The position numbers and the translations under genes are program-made. This document shows positions 1 to 8,569 of a stretch of DNA of 64,000 bases, piece after piece. The DNA lies in the NCBI GenBank assembly GCA_963723765.1, contig CAVRSD010000002.1, positions 541,705 to 605,704 on the forward strand, read 5' to 3'. The stretch comes from DATBAX01 sp963723765. GTDB lineage: Bacteria > Acidobacteriota > Terriglobia > Terriglobales > Acidobacteriaceae. The notes beneath the pieces are model-generated. The model was not told the origin of the DNA. It saw nothing but the letters and a program-made list of their open reading frames with translations, and searched no databases. Position 1 is the first letter of the stretch. Each line of letters opens with the position of its first letter.

Positions 1-42
1 TCTGAATGAACTCCTGAATAGCCGCATGCATTCCTGCCCCGC

Positions 43-48
43 TATAAT
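43..48 (+). promoter_or_regulatory. Putative -10 box for the TonB-like gene
   Basis: A perfect TATAAT lies 30 bases before the start codon of the TonB-like gene. No good -35 hexamer is visible about 17 bases upstream, so this is a reasonable but unproven promoter element. Confidence 0.4.
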
Positions 49-78
49 CGATGTAGACGGAATGATTGTGATGTATTC

Positions 79-1713
79 ATGAACCAAAGCCTGGGACTGC
101 TGGAATCCGAAGTTGAGATGGTGGCCAGTCCCGTGGTCCCACCTGCGTTCCTGGTCGAGGTTGAGCCCTGGCACAGGATTTTTCTGGGTAACCTGGCGGC
201 GCAATTCAGGAATCGCCCGCAAGCTCGGCTGCAGTTGGTGTCCGCTCCCGGCAGATTTTGGCCCGATGTCTTCGTCGCATCCTATCTGCCGTGGCGCAGA
301 TTTCTGGAATCGATTGGTTATCACGTGGTAGTTATTGCTGCGATATTGACGGTGTTTCAATACTTGCCGCAGCCCACGGAAATCGCGGATCGTCCCGTTT
401 TCAGCAAAGATGACGTGGTCTATTACAGCAAGTCTGATTACTTGCCGCCAATGGATACTGGCGGCCCCAAGATCAAATTACAGCAGAAGGGTGAGCCCGA
501 GCACGCCAAGCAGCCCATTCTCTCCGTTCCTCCGGACGCCGACAATCATACCCAGACCATTGTTGCCCCACCCCAGATCAAGCTGAACCATGAGGTGCCG
601 CTGCCCAATGTTGTGGCCGCGATGCCGGTGCGAGCCACCGTAGCGCTTTCCGAAACGACGCGTTCGCTGGCCGGGATGAGTATGCCAACGCTTCCCGCCA
701 CCGTGGTTGCGCCGGCCCCGGAAATCGACGGGGCTGACACCAGGCGCCATGTTCGCGCTCCCCAGGCTGCTGTCGTCGAACCCGCGCCGGACGTGAATGC
801 GGTTTCCACTCGACGATTAGCAGACATCAACATCGCACATTCGGAAGTGGTTGCACCTGCGCCGCAGTTGGCGATGTCCGAACGGCGGGCTCTGCCTTCG
901 GCGCCGCTGGGAAATTCGGGTGCGAGAGTGGTGCCGCCTCCGCCTTCCATGCAGGGAAATGCGAATTCGAATTCCGGTGGCCGGATGATCGCGTTGGGCA
1001 TTCATCCTGTCGAACCGGGTGGCCCGATACAACCTCCTGCGGGAAATCGGAGAGGAACGTTCGCGGCGACTCCCGAAGGCAAAGTTGGAGCGCCCGGAAC
1101 TCCTGACAGCGCTACGGGGAAGACTCAATCCGCAGCGGGTTCGAGTAACAGCACGAAAGGAATTCCGTCCGGGCTGGTGGTGGGGGCTGGTCCAAAACCG
1201 GGTGATGCGACCGCCAGCAATTCTCGCCTGATCGCGAATGCGACGATGCCGCGGGTTAGCGGCATTCCGCGCGAGTCCGCAAATCCAAATGCCACGGAGC
1301 TGGAAAAACAAGTCTTTGGCGACAAGAAGTTTTATTCCATGACGTTGAACCTGCCGAACCTCAACTCGCAGGCGGGTAGCTGGATCATCCACTTTGCAGA
1401 ATTGGCAAAGAACGACCTGAAGGGGGAGCTAGTCGCACCTCTGGCCACCAAGGAAGTCGATCCTGGATATCCCACGGAACTGATGCGCCGCAATGTGCAG
1501 GGGACCGTGACTCTCTACGCGATCATTCACAACGATGGCTCCGTGGGCGAAGTACGAGTGCTGAAGGGCGTGGACGATCGCCTCGATGAATATGCGTGCA
1601 CCGCGCTCGCCCGCTGGCGTTTTCGTCCTGCCACGAAAAACGGCTATCCTGTGGATCTGGAAGCTGTAGTAACAATTCCCTTCCATCCGATGCGGGTGAA
1701 GGGCAATTTCTAG
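79..1713 (+). CDS. TonB family protein with long proline-rich linker
   Basis: Likely an energy transducer that links an inner-membrane proton-motive complex to outer-membrane transporters. The 544-residue protein has about 75 cytoplasmic residues, one membrane segment near residues 80-96, then some 350 residues rich in Pro, Ala, Ser and Gly that could span the periplasm. A TonB C-terminal domain follows from about residue 455, with the typical VDPGYPTELMRRNVQGTV opening and the ARWRFRP stretch. It is longer than classical TonB (about 240 residues), and the TM is not at the extreme N-terminus, as in many acidobacterial TonB-like proteins. No exbB/exbD is visible nearby, so the partner is unknown. 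Confidence 0.85.
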   Translation: MNQSLGLLESEVEMVASPVVPPAFLVEVEPWHRIFLGNLAAQFRNRPQARLQLVSAPGRFWPDVFVASYLPWRRFLESIGYHVVVIAAILTVFQYLPQPTEIADRPVFSKDDVVYYSKSDYLPPMDTGGPKIKLQQKGEPEHAKQPILSVPPDADNHTQTIVAPPQIKLNHEVPLPNVVAAMPVRATVALSETTRSLAGMSMPTLPATVVAPAPEIDGADTRRHVRAPQAAVVEPAPDVNAVSTRRLADINIAHSEVVAPAPQLAMSERRALPSAPLGNSGARVVPPPPSMQGNANSNSGGRMIALGIHPVEPGGPIQPPAGNRRGTFAATPEGKVGAPGTPDSATGKTQSAAGSSNSTKGIPSGLVVGAGPKPGDATASNSRLIANATMPRVSGIPRESANPNATELEKQVFGDKKFYSMTLNLPNLNSQAGSWIIHFAELAKNDLKGELVAPLATKEVDPGYPTELMRRNVQGTVTLYAIIHNDGSVGEVRVLKGVDDRLDEYACTALARWRFRPATKNGYPVDLEAVVTIPFHPMRVKGNF

Positions 1714-1766
1714 CGGCACCCACCTTGTACACTTCCTAACATCACAAAAACAGTACCGGAGGCAGA

Positions 1767-2108
1767 ATGACTTTTGACGACTATAGCGCGATGGTGCGGG
1801 TAACGCGGGATTATCCGGAGTTAGGGAAAAATCTTATTTATCCTGCGCTTGGCCTGGCTGGAGAATCCGGAGAAGTCGCTGAAAAAGTGAAGAAGCTGTG
1901 GAGGAATCTGGGCCAGCGATCCGGAGAACAGATTAGCGCGGAGGATAGAGCGTCGCTGGTGAAAGAACTCGGCGATGTGCTGTGGTATGTGGCTGCGATG
2001 AGTGAGGAATTGCAGGTGAAGCTGGAACATGTGGCGGAAGAAAATTCCAGGAAGCTTCTCGATCGGAAAGAGCGGGGAGTGATTAAATCGGCGGGGGATA
2101 GCCGATAG
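1767..2108 (+). CDS. MazG-like nucleotide pyrophosphohydrolase
   Basis: A 113-residue all-alpha NTP pyrophosphohydrolase of the MazG/iMazG type, expected to hydrolyse (possibly non-canonical) NTPs to NMP and PPi. The metal-binding acidic residues are visible: ESGEVAEK at residues 33-40 and KELGD at residues 66-70, matching the EExxE...ExxD pattern of the family. A clear GGAGGCAG ribosome-binding site lies 5-12 bases before the ATG. The gene stands alone, 53 bases after the TonB-like gene on the same strand. The nucleotide preference cannot be read from sequence. Confidence 0.85.
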   Translation: MTFDDYSAMVRVTRDYPELGKNLIYPALGLAGESGEVAEKVKKLWRNLGQRSGEQISAEDRASLVKELGDVLWYVAAMSEELQVKLEHVAEENSRKLLDRKERGVIKSAGDSR

Positions 2109-2197
2109 GGTGTAAAAGTAACCACCCGAGAGAGGGGGTAGTAACTGACCGAATGGGCAATTTACGAGGGCTGGCCGAAGTTTTAGGCTAAAGCATC

Positions 2198-2377
2198 ATG
2201 AAAAAGACCTGTTGTATTTGCGATCCGAAATTGCCGCTCAATCCGAACGTTTGTTACCGTCACAAAGCCGAGGGAATGCGCCTCGCACGCAAAGAAGGCA
2301 CCCGGTACTCGGAAGCCGCCGGCAGTCTGTATTTACAGGCCTTGCAACAGCACCAGCAACAGGAAGTGGCGCAATGA
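2198..2377 (+). CDS. Tiny cysteine-containing protein, function unknown
   Basis: A 59-codon ORF starting MKKTCCICDPKLPLNP. It has a CCxxC motif at residues 5-8, one more Cys near residue 20 and a Gln-rich end (QQHQQQEVAQ). Its TGA stop overlaps the ATG of the next small ORF as ATGA, which argues that both are translated and coupled. No good Shine-Dalgarno sequence is visible before the ATG. I do not recognise the family; the cysteines suggest metal binding. The ORF carries basic and acidic residues in a protein-like mix rather than the skew of a shadow frame. Confidence 0.5.
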   Translation: MKKTCCICDPKLPLNPNVCYRHKAEGMRLARKEGTRYSEAAGSLYLQALQQHQQQEVAQ

Positions 2378-2496
2378 TTGAATGCACCGTCTGCGGGAAA
2401 CTAAGCCCCGAAGTGTTTGAAGTGGATGGCGTCGCATATCTCTGCCACGACTGCAACGAACGTGAGGGCGTCCCGAACGTACCGCGCATCTCCTAA
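2374..2496 (+). CDS. Tiny zinc-ribbon-like protein
   Basis: A 40-residue protein, MIECTVCGKLSPEVFEV at the start and a second CHDC knuckle near residues 27-30. Two CxxC pairs about 20 residues apart form a classic four-cysteine zinc ribbon. It begins at the ATGA overlap with the preceding ORF, so translational coupling is likely. A longer reading from an upstream TTG exists in this frame, but its first 54 residues are the out-of-frame shadow of the upstream ORF. Role unknown; such mini-ribbons are often nucleic-acid or protein binders. Confidence 0.5.
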   Translation: MIECTVCGKLSPEVFEVDGVAYLCHDCNEREGVPNVPRIS

Positions 2497-2626
2497 CCAT
2501 CACCCGGGAAACTGCAGGCCCGTCAGGTCATGGAGTTTTCGCCGTCCCCGCGTCTACGGTAACTAGCCCTTCGTGCCCTAGTCAAAATCCAACTTGGCAG
2601 GCTAGGTTGTGCGGATTGGAGGCACC

Positions 2627-3091
2627 ATGACAACTGCAGAGAACAAATCAGAAATAGGAGGCGCGATTTTTGGGCTGCTCGTGCTTGGGCTCCTGATCTA
2701 TGGCGGATGGGCCGGCTATTCAGAATTGAAAGAGCATTTCGTGTCAAAGTCAGCGGCCAGCGATCCGCGCGACCAACAGATCAAAGAACTCAGCGAGAAA
2801 GTCGCTGCGCTCGAGGCGAAGCCCAAAGCGGAACACCACTATGAATTCCGAAATGAAGGTTCGCGGACGTGGCGATTTGACCCCGCGACTGGTGCGAGTT
2901 GCATTCAGCTGGCTACTAAAGGCGATTGGAAACAGCCCGATACGATCCGCCAAGGCTGTCAGTACGAGGACTGGGCGAACGGCGATGGTGCGAGCCGCAG
3001 AGACTACTACAGTGCTGAGTGTGTCTTGCTCGGCAACAAGAAAGCCTGCGATGAGATTGCCACCGCGTCAGATGTTCCGATCGTGAAATAG
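2627..3091 (+). CDS. Single-pass membrane protein with short coiled coil
   Basis: A 154-residue protein of unknown function. The start at MTTAEN is chosen because GGAGG lies 5 bases before it; an upstream GTG would add six residues. A hydrophobic helix spans about residues 12-30 (GAIFGLLVLGLLIYGGWAGY). A probable coiled coil (QQIKELSEKVAALEAK) and a soluble C-terminal domain with four cysteines follow (CIQL, CQYED, CVLL, CDEI), which may form two disulfides outside the membrane. It sits alone between two stretches without other genes. I do not recognise a family. Confidence 0.6.
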   Translation: MTTAENKSEIGGAIFGLLVLGLLIYGGWAGYSELKEHFVSKSAASDPRDQQIKELSEKVAALEAKPKAEHHYEFRNEGSRTWRFDPATGASCIQLATKGDWKQPDTIRQGCQYEDWANGDGASRRDYYSAECVLLGNKKACDEIATASDVPIVK

Positions 3092-3517
3092 CCCTAGCTG
3101 CACTTCCCTAGCCATTTCGACATCTTCGCGGTGCTTTCGCACCGCCCCCTCTGTGGATAGCACCGGGGTAACACCTCGCTCATGTCCTTTAGCAGAAGTG
3201 CCACCGCCCGCAGACGCGGAGAAAGCTGAACAAATGCGATCCCCTCGACGAATATGGCAGTAGTTACTACCGCCGTTGGCTATGCCTGCGGGGGGGGTGG
3301 CGATGTCGAACAGCACCATTCGGCCCTTGAACACCTCCGGGGATAAAGCCCGATTTTCAGAACGGGATTTCAACGCAGCGCTTAAGCGCTGCTCCACCCA
3401 AAATCCAGTTCAGTCTGGACAGCCCCTTCGACTTCCCCCCTCGGCTTCGCTCGGGGCTTCGGCTAAAACCGGACAGCCGAGGCGGCTGTCCCTACGCGAG
3501 CATTGCCGGGAACAGCC
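3092..3517. other. Intergenic region between convergent genes, with hairpins
   Basis: No convincing gene in these 426 bases. It holds a perfect 18-bp palindrome (3375-3392) that recurs near 25,831. It also has a 9-bp perfect hairpin GGACAGCCG-AGG-CGGCTGTCC at 3471-3491. Because the flanking genes converge here, the latter may act as a bidirectional terminator, although it lacks a T-run. Confidence 0.6.
3371..3405. repeat. Palindromic dispersed repeat, copy 1
   Basis: Core GCAGCGCTTAAGCGCTGC (3375-3392) is a perfect 18-bp palindrome followed by TCCACCCAAAA. A second copy with the same right flank is at 25,826-25,860, so this is a dispersed extragenic palindrome rather than a chance hairpin. 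Confidence 0.6.
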
Positions 3518-5245
3518 TTACTTTGTCTGATAGACGGTCTTGCCGCCGACTACGGTTCGCAATACTTTTGTTCCCAGGATTTTCGCGGGGATGGACGCGG
3601 TGAGATCGCGATCCAGGACTACAAAATCCGCCAGCATTCCGGGCGCGAGTTTGCCTTTGTCTTTTTCGGCGAATTCCGCGAAGGCCGCTCCTGTGGTGTA
3701 GGCGGCGATGGCTTGATCCATGGTCAGCTTTTCTCCGGGGAAGTAATCTTTCTTGCCGTCTTCGCTCTTGCGAGTGACCGCAGCGTACAGGCCAAGGAAT
3801 GGAGTGCCCGGCCCGAATGGATAGTCGGTGCCAAAGGCTAGTGTGACCCCGCTGTTGAGAAATTCCGCCCAGGCGTAAGAGTGTGCCGCCCGGTCCGGAC
3901 CTAAGCGGGCCATGGCCCAGCTCATGTCGGTCAGTAAATGACTGGGCTGCATGGAGGCAATAATCTTCAGCTTCTTGAATTCTGCAACCTGCGCCGGATT
4001 GGTCACCTGAGCGTGCTCAATGCGTAAGCGATAGTCATCGCCGCCGTTCGCCGCTTTTATCTTTTTCTCGCGCGCATCTTTTTCGGCTTCGGCGAAGGCA
4101 TCGAGCGCCATCTGCACGCCTTTATCGCCGATAGCGTGAAAGCCGATTTGAAAGCCGGCATCCACGCGATCTTTGGTCATCTGCGTCAGCTTGGCTGCGT
4201 CGTACCTCAACAGGCCGGAATTATTGGGATCGTCGGTGTAGGGCTGCAACAAGGCTGCCGAGTGCGACCCGAGCGAACCATCCATGAAACCTTTCAACAT
4301 GCCGGTATGCAGCATCGGATCGGACTGAGGATGGGCCGAGCGCTGCGTTTCCAGGGTGTCAAGCGGATCGTCAAAGGCGAGCCACTCGGAAATACGCGCG
4401 GTGAGTTTGCCATCGCGCTCGATTTCTTCGAGGACCTGGAAATCTTCCCAATTGGCGTGAGAATCCGTGAACCCGGAGTAATCCTGGGCCGAGGTCACGC
4501 CCCATTGCGCTAACTCCTGTAGCGCCGATTCCAGAGCCTGCCGGCGCTTGGCATGAGAAGGAGGCGGAATGAGCGGAGTCACGGCCTGGATGGCGGTATC
4601 ACGCAAAATGCCATTGGGTTGTCCGCTGGTATCGCGGCCGATCTGACCGCCCTGGGGATCTTTGCTGGCGATGGTGATGCTGGCCATTCGTAAAGCCCGG
4701 GTGTTGGCAACGGCGGAGTGGCCGTCCGCACGTTCCAGCAAGACAGGATGATCGGTGGTGACTTCATCGAGGTCCCAGCGGGTGGGCACTTCTTTTACCG
4801 GCCAGAGAGTTTCGTCCCAGCCACCGCCAACGATCCATTCCCCGGGCGTAGCGGTTTCCAGCCGGGCTTTTATGCGTTCGCGAAACTCCGCCAGCGACTG
4901 CACGCCGGCCAGGTTCACGGTCAAGCCTTGCAGACCGGCCTCGCCGAGATGCATATGAGCGTCGTTGAATCCCGGCATGACGAAGTGACCTTCGAGATTG
5001 ACGACCTCAGTCGAAGGGCCTTTCAGCATGAGGATCTGATTTTCCGATCCGATGGCCTCGATGCGGCCGTCATGCACGGCGATGGCTTCCGCCCGCTGCA
5101 CTTCATGGAACGTGGATGCGCCGACCACTCCGGTATAAATGTTTCCATGGAGAAAAATGATGTCAGCTTTTGGTTTGGGTTGGGTCTGCGCGTAAGACAG
5201 GGCCGAAACAGCACACAGCAGATAAGTGGCCGTTTTTAGATTCAT
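3518..5245 (-). CDS. Secreted amidohydrolase (YtcJ-like metal-dependent hydrolase)
   Basis: A 575-residue member of the amidohydrolase superfamily, close to the YtcJ/imidazolonepropionase-like branch. A signal peptide (residues 1-19, cleavage near ALSYAQ) places it outside the cytoplasm. Metal ligands are visible: the DAHMH strand-1 motif at residues 95-99, a later FHAIGDKG histidine, the RIEHAQ histidine, and the aspartate in FGTDYPFGPG. The C-terminal half has the family's GxLAPGMLADFVVLDRD closing motif. Its ATG directly abuts the stop of the upstream M20 peptidase gene, so the two form an operon, possibly for degrading amide or peptide substrates. The actual substrate is unknown. Confidence 0.85.
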   Translation of the reverse strand: MNLKTATYLLCAVSALSYAQTQPKPKADIIFLHGNIYTGVVGASTFHEVQRAEAIAVHDGRIEAIGSENQILMLKGPSTEVVNLEGHFVMPGFNDAHMHLGEAGLQGLTVNLAGVQSLAEFRERIKARLETATPGEWIVGGGWDETLWPVKEVPTRWDLDEVTTDHPVLLERADGHSAVANTRALRMASITIASKDPQGGQIGRDTSGQPNGILRDTAIQAVTPLIPPPSHAKRRQALESALQELAQWGVTSAQDYSGFTDSHANWEDFQVLEEIERDGKLTARISEWLAFDDPLDTLETQRSAHPQSDPMLHTGMLKGFMDGSLGSHSAALLQPYTDDPNNSGLLRYDAAKLTQMTKDRVDAGFQIGFHAIGDKGVQMALDAFAEAEKDAREKKIKAANGGDDYRLRIEHAQVTNPAQVAEFKKLKIIASMQPSHLLTDMSWAMARLGPDRAAHSYAWAEFLNSGVTLAFGTDYPFGPGTPFLGLYAAVTRKSEDGKKDYFPGEKLTMDQAIAAYTTGAAFAEFAEKDKGKLAPGMLADFVVLDRDLTASIPAKILGTKVLRTVVGGKTVYQTK

Positions 5246-6505
5246 TTACTTGACTCCCGTGAGGGTTAGCAGAGTTAACAGAATTCTTTTCAATCCGAGT
5301 TCACGTCCGTTACAGTCAAACCATTCCTGCAAAGTGTGGGCTCCGCCACCGGTGCCACCGCCGCCAATGGCAATGGCTTCCTGACCAAGCGACAGCGGGA
5401 TATTGGCATCGGTAGAGGCGCGCTGGATTTGTGCGGCATTCCCTAGATGTGCGTCCACCGCACGAATGACTTGAAGGATATTGGAATTTGCATCCAGTTC
5501 TCCCGCCGGGCGATTGCCGATGGCCACGATTTCGGAGGTGAGGCCCAGGGGACGGCGTTGGGTTGAGCCGCGTTTTTCGATCGCGAGTGATTCCTCTTCC
5601 ACCGCCCGGTCAACCGAGTGCCGCAGAGTTCGTTCCAGCCGCTCCATTTCGGTCATGGAGGTGGATCGGATATCCACTCTCATGCTGGCTGACTCGGGAA
5701 TGGAATTGACCGAAGTCCCGCCACGAATCACGCCGATATTGAATGTGGTCTTAGGCGACGAGGGTACGGGCGCCTGGGTAAAGGACTGGATGGCGCCAGC
5801 CAGCACCAGAATTGGATTGGGCGAACCAAAATCACTCCAGGAATGTCCTCCCGGCCCGCGCACGATCACTTCAAAGCGGCGGCTGCCCAGCGCTTCGGCC
5901 ACAATGGTGTCCGAACCGGCTCCGTCGAGCACTAAGCTGCTGTTGATGGAATTCTTCCAGCGCGGATCGGCAAAAATGTGGCGCATGCCGCGCAGGTCGC
6001 CTTCGCCTTCTTCGCCAACATTTCCCATGAAAAGCACGGGTAAAGAATTCGTGATCTTCGCATTTTTCAATGCGGCTGCAATCGCCAGCAGGGCGGTAAG
6101 TCCCGCGCCATTGTCGGAAACACCGGGGCCGTAAAGCCGGCTTCCCTGTTGCCGGATGTTGAGCGGAGTACCGGCGGGAAAAACCGTGTCGATATGGGCG
6201 CTGAGGGTGACGCAACGTTTGCCTACCCCAGGACGCAGGCCGAGCACATTCCCGACCTCATCGATATGGACATCTTCTAACCCCAGCTCATCAAAACGCT
6301 CTTTGACCCAGGCTCCTCTGGCCGCCTCGCCGAACGGCGGCGCGGCGATTCGTGCCATCTCCAGTTGCCAGTGGGCGAATTGCGGCTCCTGGGTGCGAAA
6401 CCAGGCAAGGGCCGAACGAATTTCTGGCAGCGCGGAAAGACGTGCGATTTCCTGCTGAACGGCAGGAAACTCTTTCGATACTTCCGCGCGCGGGGAGGGG
6501 CTCAT
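5246..6505 (-). CDS. M20 family metallopeptidase
   Basis: A 419-residue zinc peptidase/deacylase of family M20 (related to peptidase T and acetylornithine deacetylase-like enzymes). Visible active-site elements are SAHIDTVFP (His104, Asp106), the bridging aspartate in SDNGAGL (Asp131), the catalytic glutamate pair in NVGEEGEG (165-166), and a C-terminal GGGGTGGGAHTLQEW metal-binding segment. A dimerisation domain fills the middle. No signal peptide, so probably cytoplasmic. Stop codon and downstream amidohydrolase start touch with no spacer, implying co-transcription and coupled translation. Confidence 0.88.
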   Translation of the reverse strand: MSPSPRAEVSKEFPAVQQEIARLSALPEIRSALAWFRTQEPQFAHWQLEMARIAAPPFGEAARGAWVKERFDELGLEDVHIDEVGNVLGLRPGVGKRCVTLSAHIDTVFPAGTPLNIRQQGSRLYGPGVSDNGAGLTALLAIAAALKNAKITNSLPVLFMGNVGEEGEGDLRGMRHIFADPRWKNSINSSLVLDGAGSDTIVAEALGSRRFEVIVRGPGGHSWSDFGSPNPILVLAGAIQSFTQAPVPSSPKTTFNIGVIRGGTSVNSIPESASMRVDIRSTSMTEMERLERTLRHSVDRAVEEESLAIEKRGSTQRRPLGLTSEIVAIGNRPAGELDANSNILQVIRAVDAHLGNAAQIQRASTDANIPLSLGQEAIAIGGGGTGGGAHTLQEWFDCNGRELGLKRILLTLLTLTGVK

Positions 6506-6726
6506 GGGTTAATCGTCATCTTACAACGCAAATCCACTGCGGCTAATAGCCGACAGGGTCACTGAAGATGAGGTTTTGGGAGATGACCTACCGGAATCTT
6601 CATGGGCTCTCCACACAGGCTCTTTATCAGCCCAGCAGCAACTATCGGCGGGTTGGCGCATCTAAAATCTCAGGCGGATTACTCGCAAATTCGGCTTTTC
6701 CAGATCAGTTTCGCTACACTTATCTT

Positions 6727-7596
6727 ATGAATCGCATGCTTCTGGTGGCATCGATATTGCTTGCGGCGGTCGTCCTGTCCGGACCGCTTTTACCTATCTG
6801 TTTCGCCGACGAAGGTCCGCTTGACCCCGCCCAGCCCAAGGGCGTCACGTCCGACCAAATCATCCAGCACTTCGCGGCGAAGGAGAAGGAATTTAAGCAG
6901 GCGCGCGAACTGTACACTTTCCGCCAGGAAGTTCGGGTCCAAACCCTGGATGGCAACACCGTGCTCGGCGAATACCATGAAGTTTTTGACGTCAGCTATG
7001 ACGATCAGGGAAAGCATCTGGAGAACGTGGTCTTTGCGCCTCAATCCACGCTGGACCAGGATCCAAACGGGATCATGATGAGCCCGGAAGATCTCGAAGA
7101 CATTCGCCATCGGCTGCCCTTTGTGCTGACCTCGGACGAGATCCCCGAATACGACATTCTTTATGTTGGTCAGCAACAGGAAGATGAACTGCACTGCTAT
7201 GTCTTCGACGTCGCACCCAAGAAAATCGAAGGCAAGAAACGCTATTTCCAAGGCCGCATTTGGGTGGATGACCGCGATTTTCAGATCGTGAAAACGTTCG
7301 GCAAGACCGTTCCCGATATCCGCAAGAAGAACAATGAGAATTTGTTCCCGAAATTCACCACCTGGCGCGAACAAGTGGACGGTAATTACTGGTTTCCGGT
7401 TTTCACCAAGGCCGACGACATTCTGCACTTCAAGCTCAATGACGTTCACATTCGCGAAATCATCAAGTACAGCGATTACCAGCGTTTCGGATCCAAGTCC
7501 AAGATCACTTACGAAGGCCGAGAAGTCCAAAAGTCCGAGCAGAAGGGCCAAACCCCGCCGCCGGTGGAACAGCCGCCGATGGTGCCGCAGAAGTAG
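6727..7596 (+). CDS. Secreted protein, tandem paralogue 1
   Basis: A 289-residue exported protein; the start is set at MNRMLLVAS because a signal peptide begins there (cleavage near CFADEG), while the 53 residues in front look non-coding. After the signal it carries an N-terminal segment (ITQHF-like IIQHFAAKEKEFKQARELYTF), a central beta-rich part with YVFDVAPKKIEGKKRYFQG and IWVDDRDFQIVKTFGK, and a C-terminal FTTWREQVDGNYWFP motif. The fold resembles outer-membrane lipoprotein-sorting-like (LolA/DUF4292-type) beta proteins in the IWVD segment, but that is inference. The next gene is a clear paralogue. Confidence 0.75.
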   Translation: MNRMLLVASILLAAVVLSGPLLPICFADEGPLDPAQPKGVTSDQIIQHFAAKEKEFKQARELYTFRQEVRVQTLDGNTVLGEYHEVFDVSYDDQGKHLENVVFAPQSTLDQDPNGIMMSPEDLEDIRHRLPFVLTSDEIPEYDILYVGQQQEDELHCYVFDVAPKKIEGKKRYFQGRIWVDDRDFQIVKTFGKTVPDIRKKNNENLFPKFTTWREQVDGNYWFPVFTKADDILHFKLNDVHIREIIKYSDYQRFGSKSKITYEGREVQKSEQKGQTPPPVEQPPMVPQK

Positions 7597-7621
7597 CGGC
7601 GGAAGACCAACCGGCCCCCTT

Positions 7622-7705
7622 GTCATTCCGAGCAGCTCGAGGAATCTGCTCTTTGCCAGCGCCGGCAGACAGCAGATTCCTCGGCGCTGCGCGCCTCGGC
7701 ATGAC
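7622..7705. repeat. Long extragenic hairpin (TCATTCCGAG type)
   Basis: Nested inverted repeats: GTCATTCCGAG (7622-7632) with CTCGGCATGAC (7695-7705), and GAGGAATCTGCT (7639-7650) with AGCAGATTCCTC (7671-7682). It lies between the two tandem paralogues. Shorter relatives with ATTCCGAG/GGAATC words occur near 12,800, 21,950, 31,350, 32,150 and 34,890. Likely a REP-like element that may also terminate transcription. Confidence 0.65.
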
Positions 7706-7757
7706 AAGTAGGAGAGTTGGCTGACACGCACAGACGTTTTAATTAGACTAAGCTCGC

Positions 7758-8540
7758 ATGAAATTCCTTGAGCATAGAGTCCCGCTCGTTGCATTCATTC
7801 TTGTTCTAGGAATGCTGGCCGGCATGGGCGCATCAGCGTGGGCGCAGGATGGCACACTCGACCCGTCTGCCCCAAAGAGCACCACCCCGCAAGAAATCAT
7901 CCGGCATTTCACCGCGAAAGAAAAAGAATGGAAGCAGGTACGCGAGCAATACACCTTTCAGCAATCGCTCGAAGTGCAGGAAATCGTGGGTACCGATGTG
8001 CGATCCGACTACCGGCAAGTGTCGGACATCAGTTACAACGGCGGGAAGCGCATCAAGAGCGTAGTGCTCGCGCCGCAGGCGAGCCTGGACCTTACCAAAG
8101 AGGACGTGGAAGATCTGGAAGTACGCGCAACGTTCACCATCAGCAGCGATGAACTGCCGACATACAACCTGACTTATGCAGGTTCGCAAAAAGTCGATGA
8201 TCTGCACTGCTACGTTTTTGACGTCGTTCCAAAAAACATCGAAAACGGGCACCGCTACTTTCAAGGACGGATCTGGGTGGACGATCAGGATTTTCAGATT
8301 GTGAGAAACAAGGGCAAGTCGGTGCCCGATATTGTGACCGGCAAAAAGAAGAAAACTCGTGAGAACCTGTTTCCGCAATTTACTACCTGGCGCCAGCCGG
8401 TCGATGGCAAGTATTGGTTTCCCTCCTACTCCTCCGCGGATGACACACTGCATTTTCGCAGCACTGACATGCACATCAAAGAAAAGCTGAAGTTTACCAA
8501 TTATAAGAAGACAGGGCCTACGCCACCAGCGGCGCAGTAG
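7758..8540 (+). CDS. Secreted protein, tandem paralogue 2
   Basis: A 260-residue paralogue of the preceding gene. Shared landmarks in the same order: a signal peptide (cleavage near ASAWAQ), LDPSAPKSTTPQEIIRHF, KEWKQVREQYTFQQ, DDLHCYVFDVVPKNIE, GHRYFQGRIWVDDQDFQIV, NLFPQFTTWRQPVDGKYWFP. It lacks the Pro-rich tail of paralogue 1. Both genes have a TA-rich box followed closely by the ATG (TACACT and TAGACT), so short-leader transcription is possible. Function unknown; export and duplication suggest an envelope or secreted role. Confidence 0.75.
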   Translation: MKFLEHRVPLVAFILVLGMLAGMGASAWAQDGTLDPSAPKSTTPQEIIRHFTAKEKEWKQVREQYTFQQSLEVQEIVGTDVRSDYRQVSDISYNGGKRIKSVVLAPQASLDLTKEDVEDLEVRATFTISSDELPTYNLTYAGSQKVDDLHCYVFDVVPKNIENGHRYFQGRIWVDDQDFQIVRNKGKSVPDIVTGKKKKTRENLFPQFTTWRQPVDGKYWFPSYSSADDTLHFRSTDMHIKEKLKFTNYKKTGPTPPAAQ

Positions 8541-8569
8541 GATTTTTGGTTCAGGGTCTTGAGTCGCAG

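Noticed and set aside
2137..3271. 10-bp inverted pair GGTAGTAACT/AGTTACTACC around the small-ORF block, as possible element ends
   Set aside because: A 10-bp match within about 1 kb is expected by chance, and no target duplication or transposase is present.
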